Source of the DNA: Ianthella basta
Taxonomy: Eukaryota; Porifera; Demospongiae; Verongiida; Ianthellidae
NCBI GenBank assembly: GCA_964019415.1
Contig: OZ025887.1
Location: forward strand, 6,185,950-6,249,949
Length of the DNA stretch: 64,000 nt
Direction: 5' to 3'
The translations under genes and the position numbers were made by a program. Shown one piece after another: positions 37,857 through 50,300 of this stretch (its first letter is position 1; the number at the start of each line of letters is the position of its first letter). The notes below the pieces were generated by a model. The model saw only the letters and a list, made by a program, of their open reading frames with translations, ran no database searches and was not told the origin of the DNA.

Positions 37857-38354
37857 ATGGCCGCCGTGGCTAAGGGAATAGTGCTCAAGAGGCTATCACT
37901 CAGCAGCCTAAGGCCTATATTGACGAGAACACGAAGGATTGGAAATACACAATGCTATCTAAAGGTTTCGTCTGGAAGTCGATGGATAAGCTCTGACAGG
38001 AACGCCATGCCAAAGGAAAAAAGCGCGAATCGACCTGGTCTTACTCTGACGGACAGCTGTGTGAGGAAGCTAAACTCTGTAGCAGGCGAGGGAGAGATGC
38101 TGAGAGTCACTGTAGAGGGGGGAGGCTGTTCCGGGTTCATGTATCGCTTTAATCTAGACACAACAGTGAACGCCGATGACAGTGTGTTTGAGGAGGATGG
38201 TGCACGAATAGTGGTGGACACACTGTCCTTGAGCCTGCTGGAGGGCGCGCGAGTGGACTACGAAGAAGAGCTCATCAGGTCCACATTTAGGATTGTGGAC
38301 AACCCAAACTCTGAGCAGGGCTGCTCCTGTGGCTCTTCATTTGCTGCCAAGTGA
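37857..38354 (+). CDS. ISCA2: Mitochondrial iron-sulfur cluster assembly protein ISCA2
   Basis: Intronless, 165 residues. A-type Fe-S carrier that works with ISCA1 and IBA57 in mitochondrial [4Fe-4S] assembly. The first 50 residues are Arg/Ser-rich without acids (for example [17 protein letters not shown]), a mitochondrial targeting peptide. The HesB/IscA domain covers about residues 60-165: [48 protein letters not shown], and [14 protein letters not shown]. The three ligand cysteines (GGGCSG and CSCG) are intact. The match to human ISCA2 ([20 protein letters not shown]) is closer than to ISCA1. The start at 37857 is the first ATG in frame. Confidence 0.95.
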   Translation: [165 protein letters not shown]

Positions 38355-39094
38355 CCCTTTTATTCCTCATCAGTCTCTTGTTTGTTGTAACCCTGTGTGT
38401 GTGTGTGTGTGCTTCATGTAAACTGGTCAGATGATGGTGCGAACATAATGCAATTTACAGCATCTCATAATTGACATGTTATGACACATGTTCTTTTAAT
38501 TATTGATGAAAGTGCAAAGTGTTCAATGCTAAAATTGTGTAGTTTAATAATTATGATCATGCTGCTTACTAACATGAAACAATTATTAAAATATGGAAGA
38601 TTTAGCAAAGTCTGAATAACACCAGCTAGACCTAGCCATCTCTATTATGCTATGTGGGGTAACTGTGTTAAGGGCACAGGATTGAGTTGTAAATGATACC
38701 AGTTGGTCACTGCAAGCCCTCAGCCTGTATCCATGCCTGCATTACATAGATCTGATCCCTTTAGCTTGTTCAGTATTATCTTTCATACTGTGTACAAGAG
38801 CATGTCCCACCTACGCATAAAATTATAAATGACATTGCACACATCACGCGTACAACTTGCCACATGTAATTATATTACCTGCTACTGAATAAGGAACAAT
38901 TGGAGCGAGAACTGCATATGCAGGAAGTACATTAGACTGCTCAGTGTGACTTCCTACCTGCGGGTGATTCCTATGCACTGATAGTATATAAGTACAGGGT
39001 GTGTTGAATTGAGTACGTGTGGCTGTGGTTTAAATCAGACACATCTTTCGGATAATAACTTTAGCTGGACTTCTTGTTGAGCTATAGGGACACA
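38355..39094. other. Intergenic region with TATA box of TRP gene A
   Basis: 740 bp, A/T-rich, without coding signal; a (TG)n run lies near 38396. TATATAAG at 38985-38992 lies 103 bp before the ATG of gene A, predicting a start near 39015. Confidence 0.6.
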
Positions 39095-42000
39095 ATGTCG
39101 GGTGAAAATGATGGATATGCAGTTGGCGTTGAAATGGATGAGTTGGGGGAAGGAAAAGAATTTGCTGATCTGGACTGCCAGCCAGTGGAGGAGAAGACAG
39201 TGGCAGAAGTATCCTTCAGGGTCAGGTTTGAAAGCATTCTAATGGACTACAGTGATGAGAAGACTTGGTGGGTTGCAGTTGAAAACCTGCCTAAGAAAGA
39301 CAGTGACTTTGCAGAGAAGGTGAGCTGCAATTCTGTATGTATACAGTTGTATACACCCACAGATTATAAACTGACACACAATGCATGCAGATTATGGCAA
39401 AGTTGACGGCGGAAGAGGAGAAGCCGAGGGAGAAGGCCATTATTGAAGTGATGGTCGACCTCCTTCTCGACATGGAGGGGATGACAGTGCACAGAGGATT
39501 GGTGTATGTGCTGGATGAGGGGCTGCAGAGCTACCCTGTAAGTGTAGAGAGCTAGCTAGTGGTATGTAGTGGCTGGTGTGCATTGCCATATGAATGCAGG
39601 AGTATACGTAGAAATTTGTCATGTTAATGTAACAATTAAGCACTGTCTCTCTCTTATACATAGATGGAGCTCATGGTTGTTGAGCTGCTGAAGCGTGGGG
39701 CAAACCCCAATGAAGAGAGGGGCACAGGTGGCTCCACACCACTCCACCTTGCTATTGCAGAGGAGAAAGTGGAGCTGGTGAAGATGCTGCTGGAGAAAGG
39801 AGCGTATTTGGAGACCGTGAATGATAATGGCTGTACTCCCTTCTTGGAAGCAGTGAAATATGGTGCATCTGAAGAAATAGTTGATCTCCTCCTGGAGCAT
39901 GATGCAGATGTGCACACTCTCACAGAAGATAGGAAGACTGCTCTGCATTTTGCTGCACAAAAAGATGATGAAGTCACGATGAGAAAGATGATGGAGAGGG
40001 ATCCACTCGTGGATGCCAAGGACAAAGACGGCTGGACACCGCTTCACGAGGCAGCCTACTATGGGAGTAAGGGTGCAGCTGGAGTGCTCATTGAGAAAGG
40101 TCAGTCATCGGTGTTACAGTGCATGGCTTGAGCTCTTTACCACCACTTTGATCAAATCACTTAAGTCCACTAGCAACATTAAGAGGCCACTTCTCCCAAC
40201 TCAAGCATGTATGTATGCACACCATGCACCACACACGCATATGTACCTGTTCACTAACTGGACATCTTGAGCATTCCATAGCATGTCATGCCATTTGTTA
40301 TGTGAATCAGATTATAATCCAAGATTATCCTAGATTGCTTGAGTAGGGCTCTGGGACAAGGGGTTCTAGCTCCTGTACCAAGCTAGGCAAGCATGTGATT
40401 AATGCTGTCAACCAAGCATGGATATGATACTCAATGGCCCAGTGTGGATAAAGGAAACTATTGAATTATCACACAATAATAGAAAAACTGAGCAAACTGT
40501 TACCATTCAATAGGTAAAATGGCTCTGCATGGTGTATCAAAGTGTAACTACAGCACATGGGGTGTTAGGTAAGAAGGAGTGGAGATAAAAAGAAATATAC
40601 GTAGGGGTAAAAACAAATTAATGACATCATAATTGGCACACAACAGTGACTCTGCGCTATGCATGCGTGTGAGCAAGACGACTGAGCAGAGTCAGGATGT
40701 CTGCTGAACTGCAGGTGGTATGAAGTGCCTATACTGTTGAGCTAGTGTGCCACTTCCTAAAAGAACAGGCTATAGGAAGTAGTCACCTAGCTTGTGACGC
40801 CTGGGCCCTGGCACCACATTTCAAAGCATTGCTTGTATCTGTGCATGCATGGGATTTTTTAGTGCTCTCATGCACTCACCTGAGACAAAGGGACCGGTAC
40901 TCCACTGATGTCAGTCCACCCACAACTACTCCCAGACATAGGGAGCATGTATTCAACTGCATGATGTAAACCACACACTCCATGCATGTGTGGTGGTACA
41001 AGTGTATTTGTGTTAGCGAGGGGCATTAATTATATATAGCAATAGATTTATAGGAACTCAAGCATTCAGCCTGAAAGCTGCAATATCTCTTTGACAACTT
41101 ATACACATGCATGTTATGTATACATGCTGCAGGGCCTCATAGTCTGCAGTACTGTATGCAGTACTAGCTGTATGCAGTACTGTGTGCAGTACTGTGTGCA
41201 GTACTGTGTGCAGTACTGTGTGCAGTACTGTGTGCAGTACTGTGTGCAGTACTGTGTGCTGGTGTTGCTACAACACCATTGTCCAAAGCACTGCATTGCC
41301 ATGAGAAGGCCTGCATGCATGCCTTACACACATTATCACTTTCAACTCCATGCATGTCAACTATCCTAGTTTTCATGGCCATGCATTCTGTAGGGGCTTC
41401 TGTGAGTGCCAGAGATCACAGGAAGCAGACTCCTCTGCATGTGGCAGCTGAGGGTGGAGATGAGGAAGTCATTGCGTTACTCTTAGACAAGAATGCAGAT
41501 TCCCACTTGCCTGATATAGATGGCAACACTCCACTGGACCTTGCGGCCAAGGAGAGGTTTGAGTCAGCTGTCAACCTCCTCTCGATGCACACATGTTCTT
41601 CAAAGAAAGATGATGCAGTGAAGAAGACCCTTGAAACTGCCATGGGCTCAGAAAGGGTTAAGGATGACCTTGTCAAAGAAAAGATTGGAGTAATGTCACC
41701 AGACAGGTATGAATATACGTATGGCTATGACCTGCAGGGGTGATCATTGGTATTCATTCTAACTGTGCTCCTCTTCCTTCCTGCATTCAGTGTTGTTAGT
41801 ATGTTCAAGCCAAAGAAATGTGGTGGCAAGGAGGAGTACAAGTTCCTGGAGCAGTTTGTCTCAAACTCAAAGCTCAAGGTGATGTCGTGCAGCCAGATAA
41901 GCTAGACCCGTGCACATGCAGGCATGCCAACTAGACTGTTGTCCACTATATCTGGTAGCACAGCATACAATGCCATACATCAATACATATACAGCTGCAG

Positions 42001-45000
42001 TATGTATATGCATGGTAGCTGTATGACAGTAAGAACCAACTCTGCTGCATGCATGCCTTATACATTCCTATGGGGATGGCATGCATGGTTGTATTAAACA
42101 TATATAGTTCATGCACCTTAGGCCCTTGGATGGTGTAAAGTGATTTTGGTTGCACTATCACCTTACCCGCCATGGGCGGCCAATTTAACTCTATTTTATG
42201 AGAAAATTTCAGATTATATTTCAATGTGTGAATCACTATATTGAAAGCTTATCCTTATGATAAATTGGTCTCTGTCACTCACCTGCCTGACTCTCCAGAA
42301 ATCAACCAAGGCCATCATGGACCACTTTGTACTGGGCAAGAGACGTGGGCGTGTCAACTGTGAGATCATTGAGGCTGACAAGAAGGGAATTCCACCAGAC
42401 CAGGATGACTTTGATGAGAGCAGCCAGTCTCTGCTTGATGTCATTGTGGAACAGAATGACAAGGTGTGGATCCTTAAAACTATGTACAGTGTGTATAATG
42501 TGTTTGAAGGTCTTTTGCATTCATATCTGATAACTTGTATGTTTATGTCAATTGGGTAGTCAGGGTTGAGCAATGACCAGTGAGGAGCACCTGACATGTC
42601 CTCCCTCATCCACCCACCCCACTTCAGGAGCTAGCCCAACACCCTTCAATTAAAGCCATTCTGGACTACAAATGGAAGACATTTGGAAGATGGCTCTTTG
42701 TGTGAGTGGTACACACTACCAGTGGTTATGTGCAGTTATCAATGTGTGTCTTTTGCTTCTTTTGTGTTGTGAATCATTTCATGTTGTTGATCTCTCAGCT
42801 TATCCTTCATGGTATATGCTGTCCGTATGATGCTCTTTGGAGTGGCTCTGCTCATTGCTGCTCGACCTGACCTGGACAACCCTGGCTGCTACAGAGATGG
42901 ATGGGACTACTTCAGGGGAGTTTGTGAGGGGATCTCCATGATTCTTTTTCTTGTCAAACTTGGTGATGAGATTCAAGAGATGCTCAGGTATACTGCATGT
43001 GACTGCAACTCCATTACATGATTGGTTACATATGTATATGAAGCTGTGCGTGGCATATATTAGATAAAATGTTGTCATTCATCTTGTCATTTCCTGAATG
43101 CACATGCCTCAAAGCACATTCTGTAATGTTATGCTCAATCTGCAGTTTCCCAAAGTTGTACTTCAAGGACTACTACAACTATGCACAGCTGGTTTCAGTG
43201 ATCCTGCCTTTTCTCATCATCCCTTTCCGGGCAGCCACCACATGGTGTGCCTCCACTGGAGATGGCTACTGTGTTGACCCCACTCTCCTGCCAAATTCCA
43301 CAAATGTCTCCTTAGACATCAACATGGCTTGCATCACTGCATCCCATGTCCAGTGGATCATTGCCTCACTGGCCTACATGGCCAATGCCTTTTTGGTCAT
43401 GGAGTTCCTTGCTCTGTTCAGGTAACTACTGCAGGCACTACATCTGCATGTGCATGATGTATCCATGCATGCAGAGCAGCACAATATGGCTATGTGCCCT
43501 CCATTGCTCACAGCACCACAGGTGTGTATGCAAGGATCCTCTTAAGGATTATTGTGTCAGATATGCTCAAGTTCATAGTGATCTTCACTGTCATTCTGTA
43601 CATCTTTGTTGGCTCCTTCTACCTGTCCCTGAGGGCCGGGGTGAGTAGCGTCAACATAACAACTGGGGCCATCGATTCAGATCTGGAGGTGTTCAGTTTG
43701 GAAACCCTGTGAGTTCTGCATTTGATGCATGCAGACATTGTACATGTGCACACATACACTGAAATGCATGCACATGCCCTAGACCCTGTGAAGTGTGAAG
43801 TATGTGGTACCATCCTGTGCAGGTACCCCTGGCATGTGGTGTTCACCGGTATCCGAATACTGATTGAGGCTGGAGATATCCTCAATGGCAACTACTTTGC
43901 TAATAATGATGAAGGGCAGTACATTGGCTACCAGTGAGTGTGCTTGTAGTGGCATCATCTGGTCCTGCCCTGCCCCTTTAAGTGACCCCCTTCCCCCCTC
44001 CTCCTCCCCAGGTGGTTCTCTATTGTCCTGTACCTGGCTTTCCTGTTTATTGTGATTGTGGTCCTGCTGAACCTGCTCATTGCCCAGATGAGTGACACCT
44101 ACACTAAAGTACAGGAAGATGTGGAGGGGACCTTTGCGATTGCAAGGGCCAGAATCATCTCCAGGCTGCAGAAGGGGAAGTGGCTGTTTTGCAAGGAAGT
44201 GAGGAATTGCTTTAATGGGTACATATTTGTGGGCACCTGATGCAAACATGACTTGTCCCTTGCCTTGTTGTATGCAGACATACAGGAAGCGCTTCTTCAA
44301 GAAGTACGTTTGGACAGGTTAGTCATGCTTGTTGTTTGAATTGACCAGTTGTGCATGTTTGGCTCCTCTGCTCTCCTCAGAGCTCACAGATGAAGAGCTG
44401 AAACAGGATGAGCAAGAGGAACAGGCCGAGGGGAAAGTTGCGTGAGTCACTACCTGATTGAGCATGATTGCCACAACCTCTGACTGCTACGTATATAGAA
44501 GTTTGTGTTGGAATAGACATGTGTTGCTGCATCACCCCATGTGTCCTTGTGTTGGGTACAGTCTAGCAGAAATGAAGATTGACCGTCTGAGTGAAATGGC
44601 AGCTGAGAACACTAGGAGGCTGCAGAATAGAGAGGACACGGCTCTGCAGTATAAGAGGTGTGTGCTGGGATAAGAGATGGTGTGGCTGAATCAATTCATG
44701 TGTACCCTTCATTGTGATGTGTGCAGTCTGGTGGAACAGAAGATTAACCGGCTAAGAGAAATGGCAGCTGAGAATGCTAGAATGCTGCGGAATAGAGAGG
44801 ATACAGCCCTGCAGTATAAGAGGTGTGTGCTGGGATGGACTTGATGAGGATTTGTTGTTATAATATGCACTCCATGTGTCCTACTCCTTGTGTTGGGTGC
44901 AGTCTGATTGAACAGAAGATTGACCAGCTAGATGAAAAGACAGCTGAGAATACCAGAAGACTGCTGAATAGAGAGGATACAGCTCTGCAGTACAAGAGGT

Positions 45001-46040
45001 GTATTATGAAATGGACATGATAATGTGTTGCTGCATCATTTATCGTGTCCTCCTTGTGTTGGGTGCAGTGTGCTGGAACAGAAGGTTGACCTTCTTACTG
45101 AAATGACAGCTCTAGGGCTGGATAGGAGAGAGGGTTCAGCACAGAATATTAGAAGGTGCTTGTTGTGATGGACATGATGATGTGTTTGCTGGATCACTCA
45201 ATGTGTCCTTCTCATGTTGGGTGCAGTGGATTGGAGCAGAAAGTTGATCACCTTACCGAAATGACAGCTCATCGACTGCAGGATAGAGAGGATTCAGCTC
45301 AGACCATCAAGAGGTGCTTATTGTGATGGACATTATGTGCTGCTGGATCACACTGCATGTATGTATGTATGTATGCCTTCTTACTTGTGTTGGGTGCATG
45401 CAGTGCGATGGAACAGAAGGTGGACCACGCTACTGAAATGACAGTCCAAGGACTGCAGAAGAGGGAGGATTCAGCTCAGCATATCAAGAGGTGTTTGTTG
45501 GGAGGGACATTATGTTGTGTTGCTGTATCACCCCATGTGTCTTCTTTTGTTGGGTGCAGTTTGTTGGAACAGAAGATTGACCAGATGTCAGTTGAATTCA
45601 CCAGAAAACTGCAGGAGAGAGAGGACACAGCTCTGCAGTATAACAGGTGTTTGTTAAACTGGGATAGTCATGATGATGTGTTGATGTGCTACCTCAGTGT
45701 TCTCCTTGTTGCATTGGGTGCAGGCTGCTTGAACAGAAGGTTCACCAGCTTAATGAAATGACTACTGAAAACAGCAGAAGACTGCAGGAGAGAGAGGATA
45801 CAGCTCTGCAGTATAAGAGGTATTTGCTTGGATGGTCATGATGATGTGCTGCAGCCGTATATGTATACTGTATCACCTCATGTGTCCTCCTCCTTGTGTT
45901 GGTGCAGTGTGCTGGAGCAGAAGATTGATCGGCTTTATGAAGTGGCAGCTGAAATGACCAAACTGTTGAAGGGTGAGCAGGAGAGTGGGCCGGCTCCTAG
46001 CGAAGACAAGCAGGCACACTATGGTAAAAAGAATAAGTAA
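39095..46040 (+). CDS. Ankyrin-repeat TRP-type channel, copy A (nine-unit tail)
   Basis: Exons: 39095-39319, 39391-39537, 39664-40099, 41394-41706, 41791-41878, 42299-42463, 42628-42701, 42799-42987, 43146-43421, 43514-43708, 43823-43933, 44012-44198, 44278-44317, 44381-44441, then tail exons 44562-44657, 44727-44822, 44903-44998, 45069-45155, 45227-45313, 45404-45490, 45560-45646, 45724-45819, 45908-46040. Total 1123 residues. Residues 125-374 hold about six ankyrin repeats (STPLHLAIAEEKVELVKMLL, DGWTPLHEAAYYGSKGAA, NTPLDLAAKERFESAVNLL). Six membrane helices follow at about 484-780, with pore helix WHVVFTGIRILIEAGDIL and S6 ending VLLNLLIAQMSDTYTKV, the position of the TRPV LLNMLIALM motif. 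A basic TRP-box-like stretch (ARIISRLQKGKW) follows, then an acidic linker and the coiled-coil tail. It is a predicted plasma-membrane cation channel. The family is nearest to TRPV/TRPA in layout, but the exact subfamily is unassigned. Confidence 0.85.
41145..41262. repeat. 12-bp minisatellite CAGTACTGTGTG
   Basis: About nine copies in intron 3 of TRP gene A; absent from the same intron of genes B and C. Confidence 0.88.
44562..46040 (+). other. Array of nine coiled-coil tail exons, gene A
   Basis: Exon lengths are 96, 96, 96, 87, 87, 87, 87 and 96 nt, then a 133-nt last exon. All internal exons begin and end in phase 2, so any one can be lost, gained or skipped without a frameshift. The 96-nt module encodes the pattern LxEQKIDRLxEMAAENxRRL followed by xNREDTALQYKR. 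The 87-nt module lacks three residues. Introns are 66-90 bp, resemble each other and mostly end TGTTGGGTGCAG. The exons therefore arose by repeated duplication of an exon-plus-intron unit of about 165 bp. Confidence 0.92.
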
Positions 46041-46077
46041 CGAAATGGCAATCCTGATGGCAATGGTGTTGAAGACT

Positions 46078-46083
46078 AATAAA
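46078..46083 (+). terminator. Poly(A) signal of TRP gene A
   Basis: AATAAA lies 38 bp after the TAA at 46038-46040. Confidence 0.65.
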
Positions 46084-47365
46084 AAGCAGCGCTCTTATAT
46101 ATAGCTAATCTACCTAGCAGACATAGTTAACTCTGATACACAATTTATAATATCTTGCTAATACATAGCTGACAGTACTACGTACATGCTGTCTTATGTA
46201 TATTGTCATCAATTAATTGATTTTGAATACAAATTCACCAGTGACACGACTTAAGAGTTGTAATTGTTGAGTGTTAAGCCTATACAGAGAGGACAATCAG
46301 TGTGCACGGTCTGTTGACAGTCAATTGGAGAAAGCACAGTGTAGCTAAATATGCATGCATGCATGTATCAGATCTGGAGTTGAAAGGTGACCAGCAGCAC
46401 ACATTGGTGTGGGATGCAGCAACCAAAATTAATGTTACTTGCCTGAAGGTGTAGAGTTCTAAAACCTGCAATCTTTGTGTCCTTGCTCTACATACCTGCA
46501 TTAATTGGTTGCTGCATTCATCCTCTTCATACTTGAGTTGTTCCATACTGGTTCCAACTGTCTGCAACCTGACTGCTGCCATGGTGCATGGTACTATTCA
46601 TGGTGAAGGGTATGAATTATTTCACATTTTCGTACTGAGTGCATCTCTTACTGTACAAGAGAACATCAGACATGCAGGTCACAGTCTACGTATAAGCCTG
46701 TTAACATTGCAACATCACAAGTTGCACTATGTCCACTGCATCTTACCCAAACTGAAGATTGTGATGTACGAAGAAGATCATGCAAGAAATTCCATACAGT
46801 AAATGCCCATTTGCCTGCATGTGCATGGCACCTTTAGCCCTCAGTGACACAATAAGATTTGAAATGTTAGACAGTATTACAAATTATCAACTGAAAGCTG
46901 TTTAATTACAAGAATGACAAGTCATGGAACATATACATGCAATAGGTTAATCCCAGAAGGGATCCTGTTCTCTGCCTCTCTCAGCATTCCTGAGCACCGC
47001 TGCTGCATTCCCCCGAATGCTGAAAGCATAATAATTATAACAACTGAAAGCATACTAATAATTATTATTATAAGGTTACTAGTAGGAAATACCATGCATG
47101 CTTTAAAGGTGCCTACATGTCTGTGGCATCTTATGTCAATCACTAGCTGTGACCACCTTCACAATGCTTGGGTGAAAGGCACCAATTAACCTGTGATTTG
47201 TTATGGGAATTCTGTAACTGTATATCTTTGGGTGCTTCCTGTGTGTTGACTCATAAACGTAGCGGTGAGCTGAGCGTGCTGGCTACTTCAAACCTACCTC
47301 ATACTACTCTCAGGACCTGGTGTTATTTGTGCTGCTTGGGGCTCAGTGAGTAGGCTAGGACAGCG
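46084..47365. other. Spacer between TRP genes A and B
   Basis: No coding region supported. Segments such as 46560-46805 recur in the B-C spacer (55860-56065), including GCCATGGTGCATGGTACTAT and CTTACCCAAACTGAAGATTG, so the spacer was duplicated along with the genes. The last 130 bp before gene B (GTGCTGGCTACTTCAAACC) also recur before gene C and probably hold the promoter. Confidence 0.65.
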
Positions 47366-50300
47366 ATGTCCGGTGATGTTCATTACACAGCCGGCATTGT
47401 TCTGGAAAACCTGGGGAGTGAGGCTGACGTCGTTGATGTGGACATTCAGCCAAAGGAGAATCAGAATGAAGTGGAGGGACTGTCCTTCAAGGGCAGGTTC
47501 AAAAGCATTCTGACAGAAAACTATGACAAGGAGTTGTGGTGGGTTATGGTTGAAGATCAAATAAAGAAAGATGGCGACTTTGCAGAGAAGGTGAGAGGCA
47601 GTTCTGTATTCCTGCATATACAGTGCTATGGCTGGCACTGACACACACATACACACATGTAGGTTATAGTGAAGATGCAGGCAGAAGAGGACAAGATGAG
47701 GGAGGAGGCTATTGTTGAAGTGATGGTAGACCTTCTCCTTGAGATGGAGGGGTTGACAGTGCACAATGGCTTGGTGTATGTGCTGGATGAGGGGCTGGAG
47801 AGCTACCCTGTAAGTGTAGAGTGGAAACACACATTCTTCATTGCACAGCATTGATATTACAAGCACCCTCTCTTATACATAGATGGAGCTCATGGTTGTT
47901 GAGCTGCTGAAGCGTGGGGCAGATCCCAATGAAGAGAGAGGCACAGGTGGGTCCACACCACTCCACCTTGCCATTGTCGAGTACAAAGTACAACTGGTGA
48001 AAGCGTTATTGGAGAAAGGGGCCCATTTGGAGACCAAGGACGACTATGGCTATACTCCTCTCTTGAAAGCAGTGAAATATGGTGCATCTGAAGAAATGGT
48101 TGATCTCCTCCTGGAGCATGGTGCAGAAGTGCATGCTCGCGCAGAAGATAGGAAGACTGCTCTGCACTTTGCTGCACAAAAAGATGATGAAGTCACGATG
48201 AGAAAGATGATAGAGAGAGATCTTTCCTTGGATGCTGAGGACAAAGACAGCTGGACACCGCTCCATGAGGCAGCCTACTATGGGAGTAAGGGTGCAGCTG
48301 AACTTCTCATTGAGAAAGGTCAGTCACTGTTCTTACACTTCATGCATTGTGTCTGCCAGCCACTTGCATCATGTCACTTAGTGGTACTAATCGCCACACT
48401 CAAGAATGCATATAGTCTGTGTTGAGGATTGTCAGGCTGTGAACAGAACAGACCCAAATATAGTGGAAGCTGTTGGGTATATAGAAACATTTCTGTACTT
48501 TCAACAGTTACATTACTACTGTATCTTAGGTGCTCCCATGAATGGTAATGGAAGCCTCTCCATGCAGTTTTGAATGCGAATTTCTTGTAATATTATGTAT
48601 ACAACACACAATTTCAGATGTTTATGTAGATTGTGTACACTCACATACACATTACTGTATGTATGTATGTACTAGTCTGGGGGCCAAGGGGCTGGCTCGC
48701 CAGACTATATATGTATATACGGTACCTGCAGCCATTTTGCCCCTTGTGGTGCTGTGATGTGTGTATGTATGATAATACCACCTGTAGTACAGTATGCTGG
48801 TGTTGTGACCACACTAGAGCACTGCATTGTCCAAAGGCCTGCCTTTAGGTTACACGAACTACCATGCACTTTCTTCTCCTCATGCATGCATTCATCCTCA
48901 TGTGGTTATGTGCATGGCCTTGCTGTAGGGGCTTCTGTGAATGCCAGGGATTATAAGAAGCGGACTCCTCTGCATGTGGCAGCCAACAGTGGCGACAAGG
49001 AGTTCATTGCGTTACTCCTAGATAACAAGGCAGACTCCTTCGTCACAGATCTGGATGGCAACACTCCACTGGACCTTGCTGCCAAGGAGAGGTATGAGGA
49101 AGCTGTCAACTTCCTGGTGACCCAGTCATACTCTTCCAAGAAAGATGATGCAGTGAAGCAGACCATTAAAACTGCTTTGGATTCAGAATGGGTCAAGGAT
49201 GACCTTGTCAAAGGGAAGATCGGAGAGATGTCACCAGTTAGGTATGCCATGTAATGAATGTAAGCAGCGGCATGTGTTCTAACTGCCACCTCCAGTGGTC
49301 ATACTTCCATTATCCTTGACATCCTCAGTATTGTCAGTATGTTCAAGCCCAAGGAAAGTGGTGGCAAGGAGGAGTACAGGTTCCTGGAACAGTTTGTCAC
49401 CAACTCAAAGCTCAAGGTGATGTCATGCAGTCAGCTAGACCCACAGGCACCCCAACTAGCCTGTAGCTACTACCAGTACATCTTGTAGCAGTGACAACAT
49501 ACATGGTAGGACAGTGGGAAACTGCATGCTTTACATTCTTGTGGTTATCTCCAACCAGCATGTAGGTGCAGCTTGACTAGCTGTTATATTAGGTCCTTCC
49601 TATTATTGATCTTGATTACAGTTCCAAAACACTTCCATGGCTTAACTCCCTCTCTAGCTGAACTGATCACTGAATGTATGTATTATAGTGTACAATCAGT
49701 CCATTTGCCACTACCTCAAATACAGCTCAAGGAGATGACATCATGAAGACAGAATATCACAGGCACCCTATATGCTTAACTGAGCAGTATACTTGTTACC
49801 CACAGCCATGGATTAGCATATTATATACATGAGCTGAATGCCCGCCCTACGGGCAGGTTCCAGCTTATCGCAAGCCAGTGAGTCGGTACCTTGCCAGTTT
49901 TGAACTATCTGCACAGGTAGCAACGGAGGCTGGCTGCTATAACGACGGTAGAGTTTAATTCGAACGTTTGCCGACAACGAATAAGATTTTCCGTAACCGT
50001 AAGTCCCAGAAACCAATAATCTCCTAATCGCCATAATTAAAAATGGCGTCTCGGCCCGCGGGGAAAAAGGAAGCGCTTTCTTCGGCTGCAGGGAAGCTAG
50101 GTGAACGACACCCCTCTAAGCTCATGTCCCCCAACTCCCTTAACTGGCATGCCTCGTATCAAGTTAGTACGCCAATGACAGGTAGTGGAAGGGCCAGTTG
50201 ATAATGTTAAAAATGGCGTGTCGGCCCGCGGAGAATTGACGAAGGACGTCTCGCTTTTCGGCCGCAAGGCAGCTAGGCGAACGGCACCCCGATAAGAACA

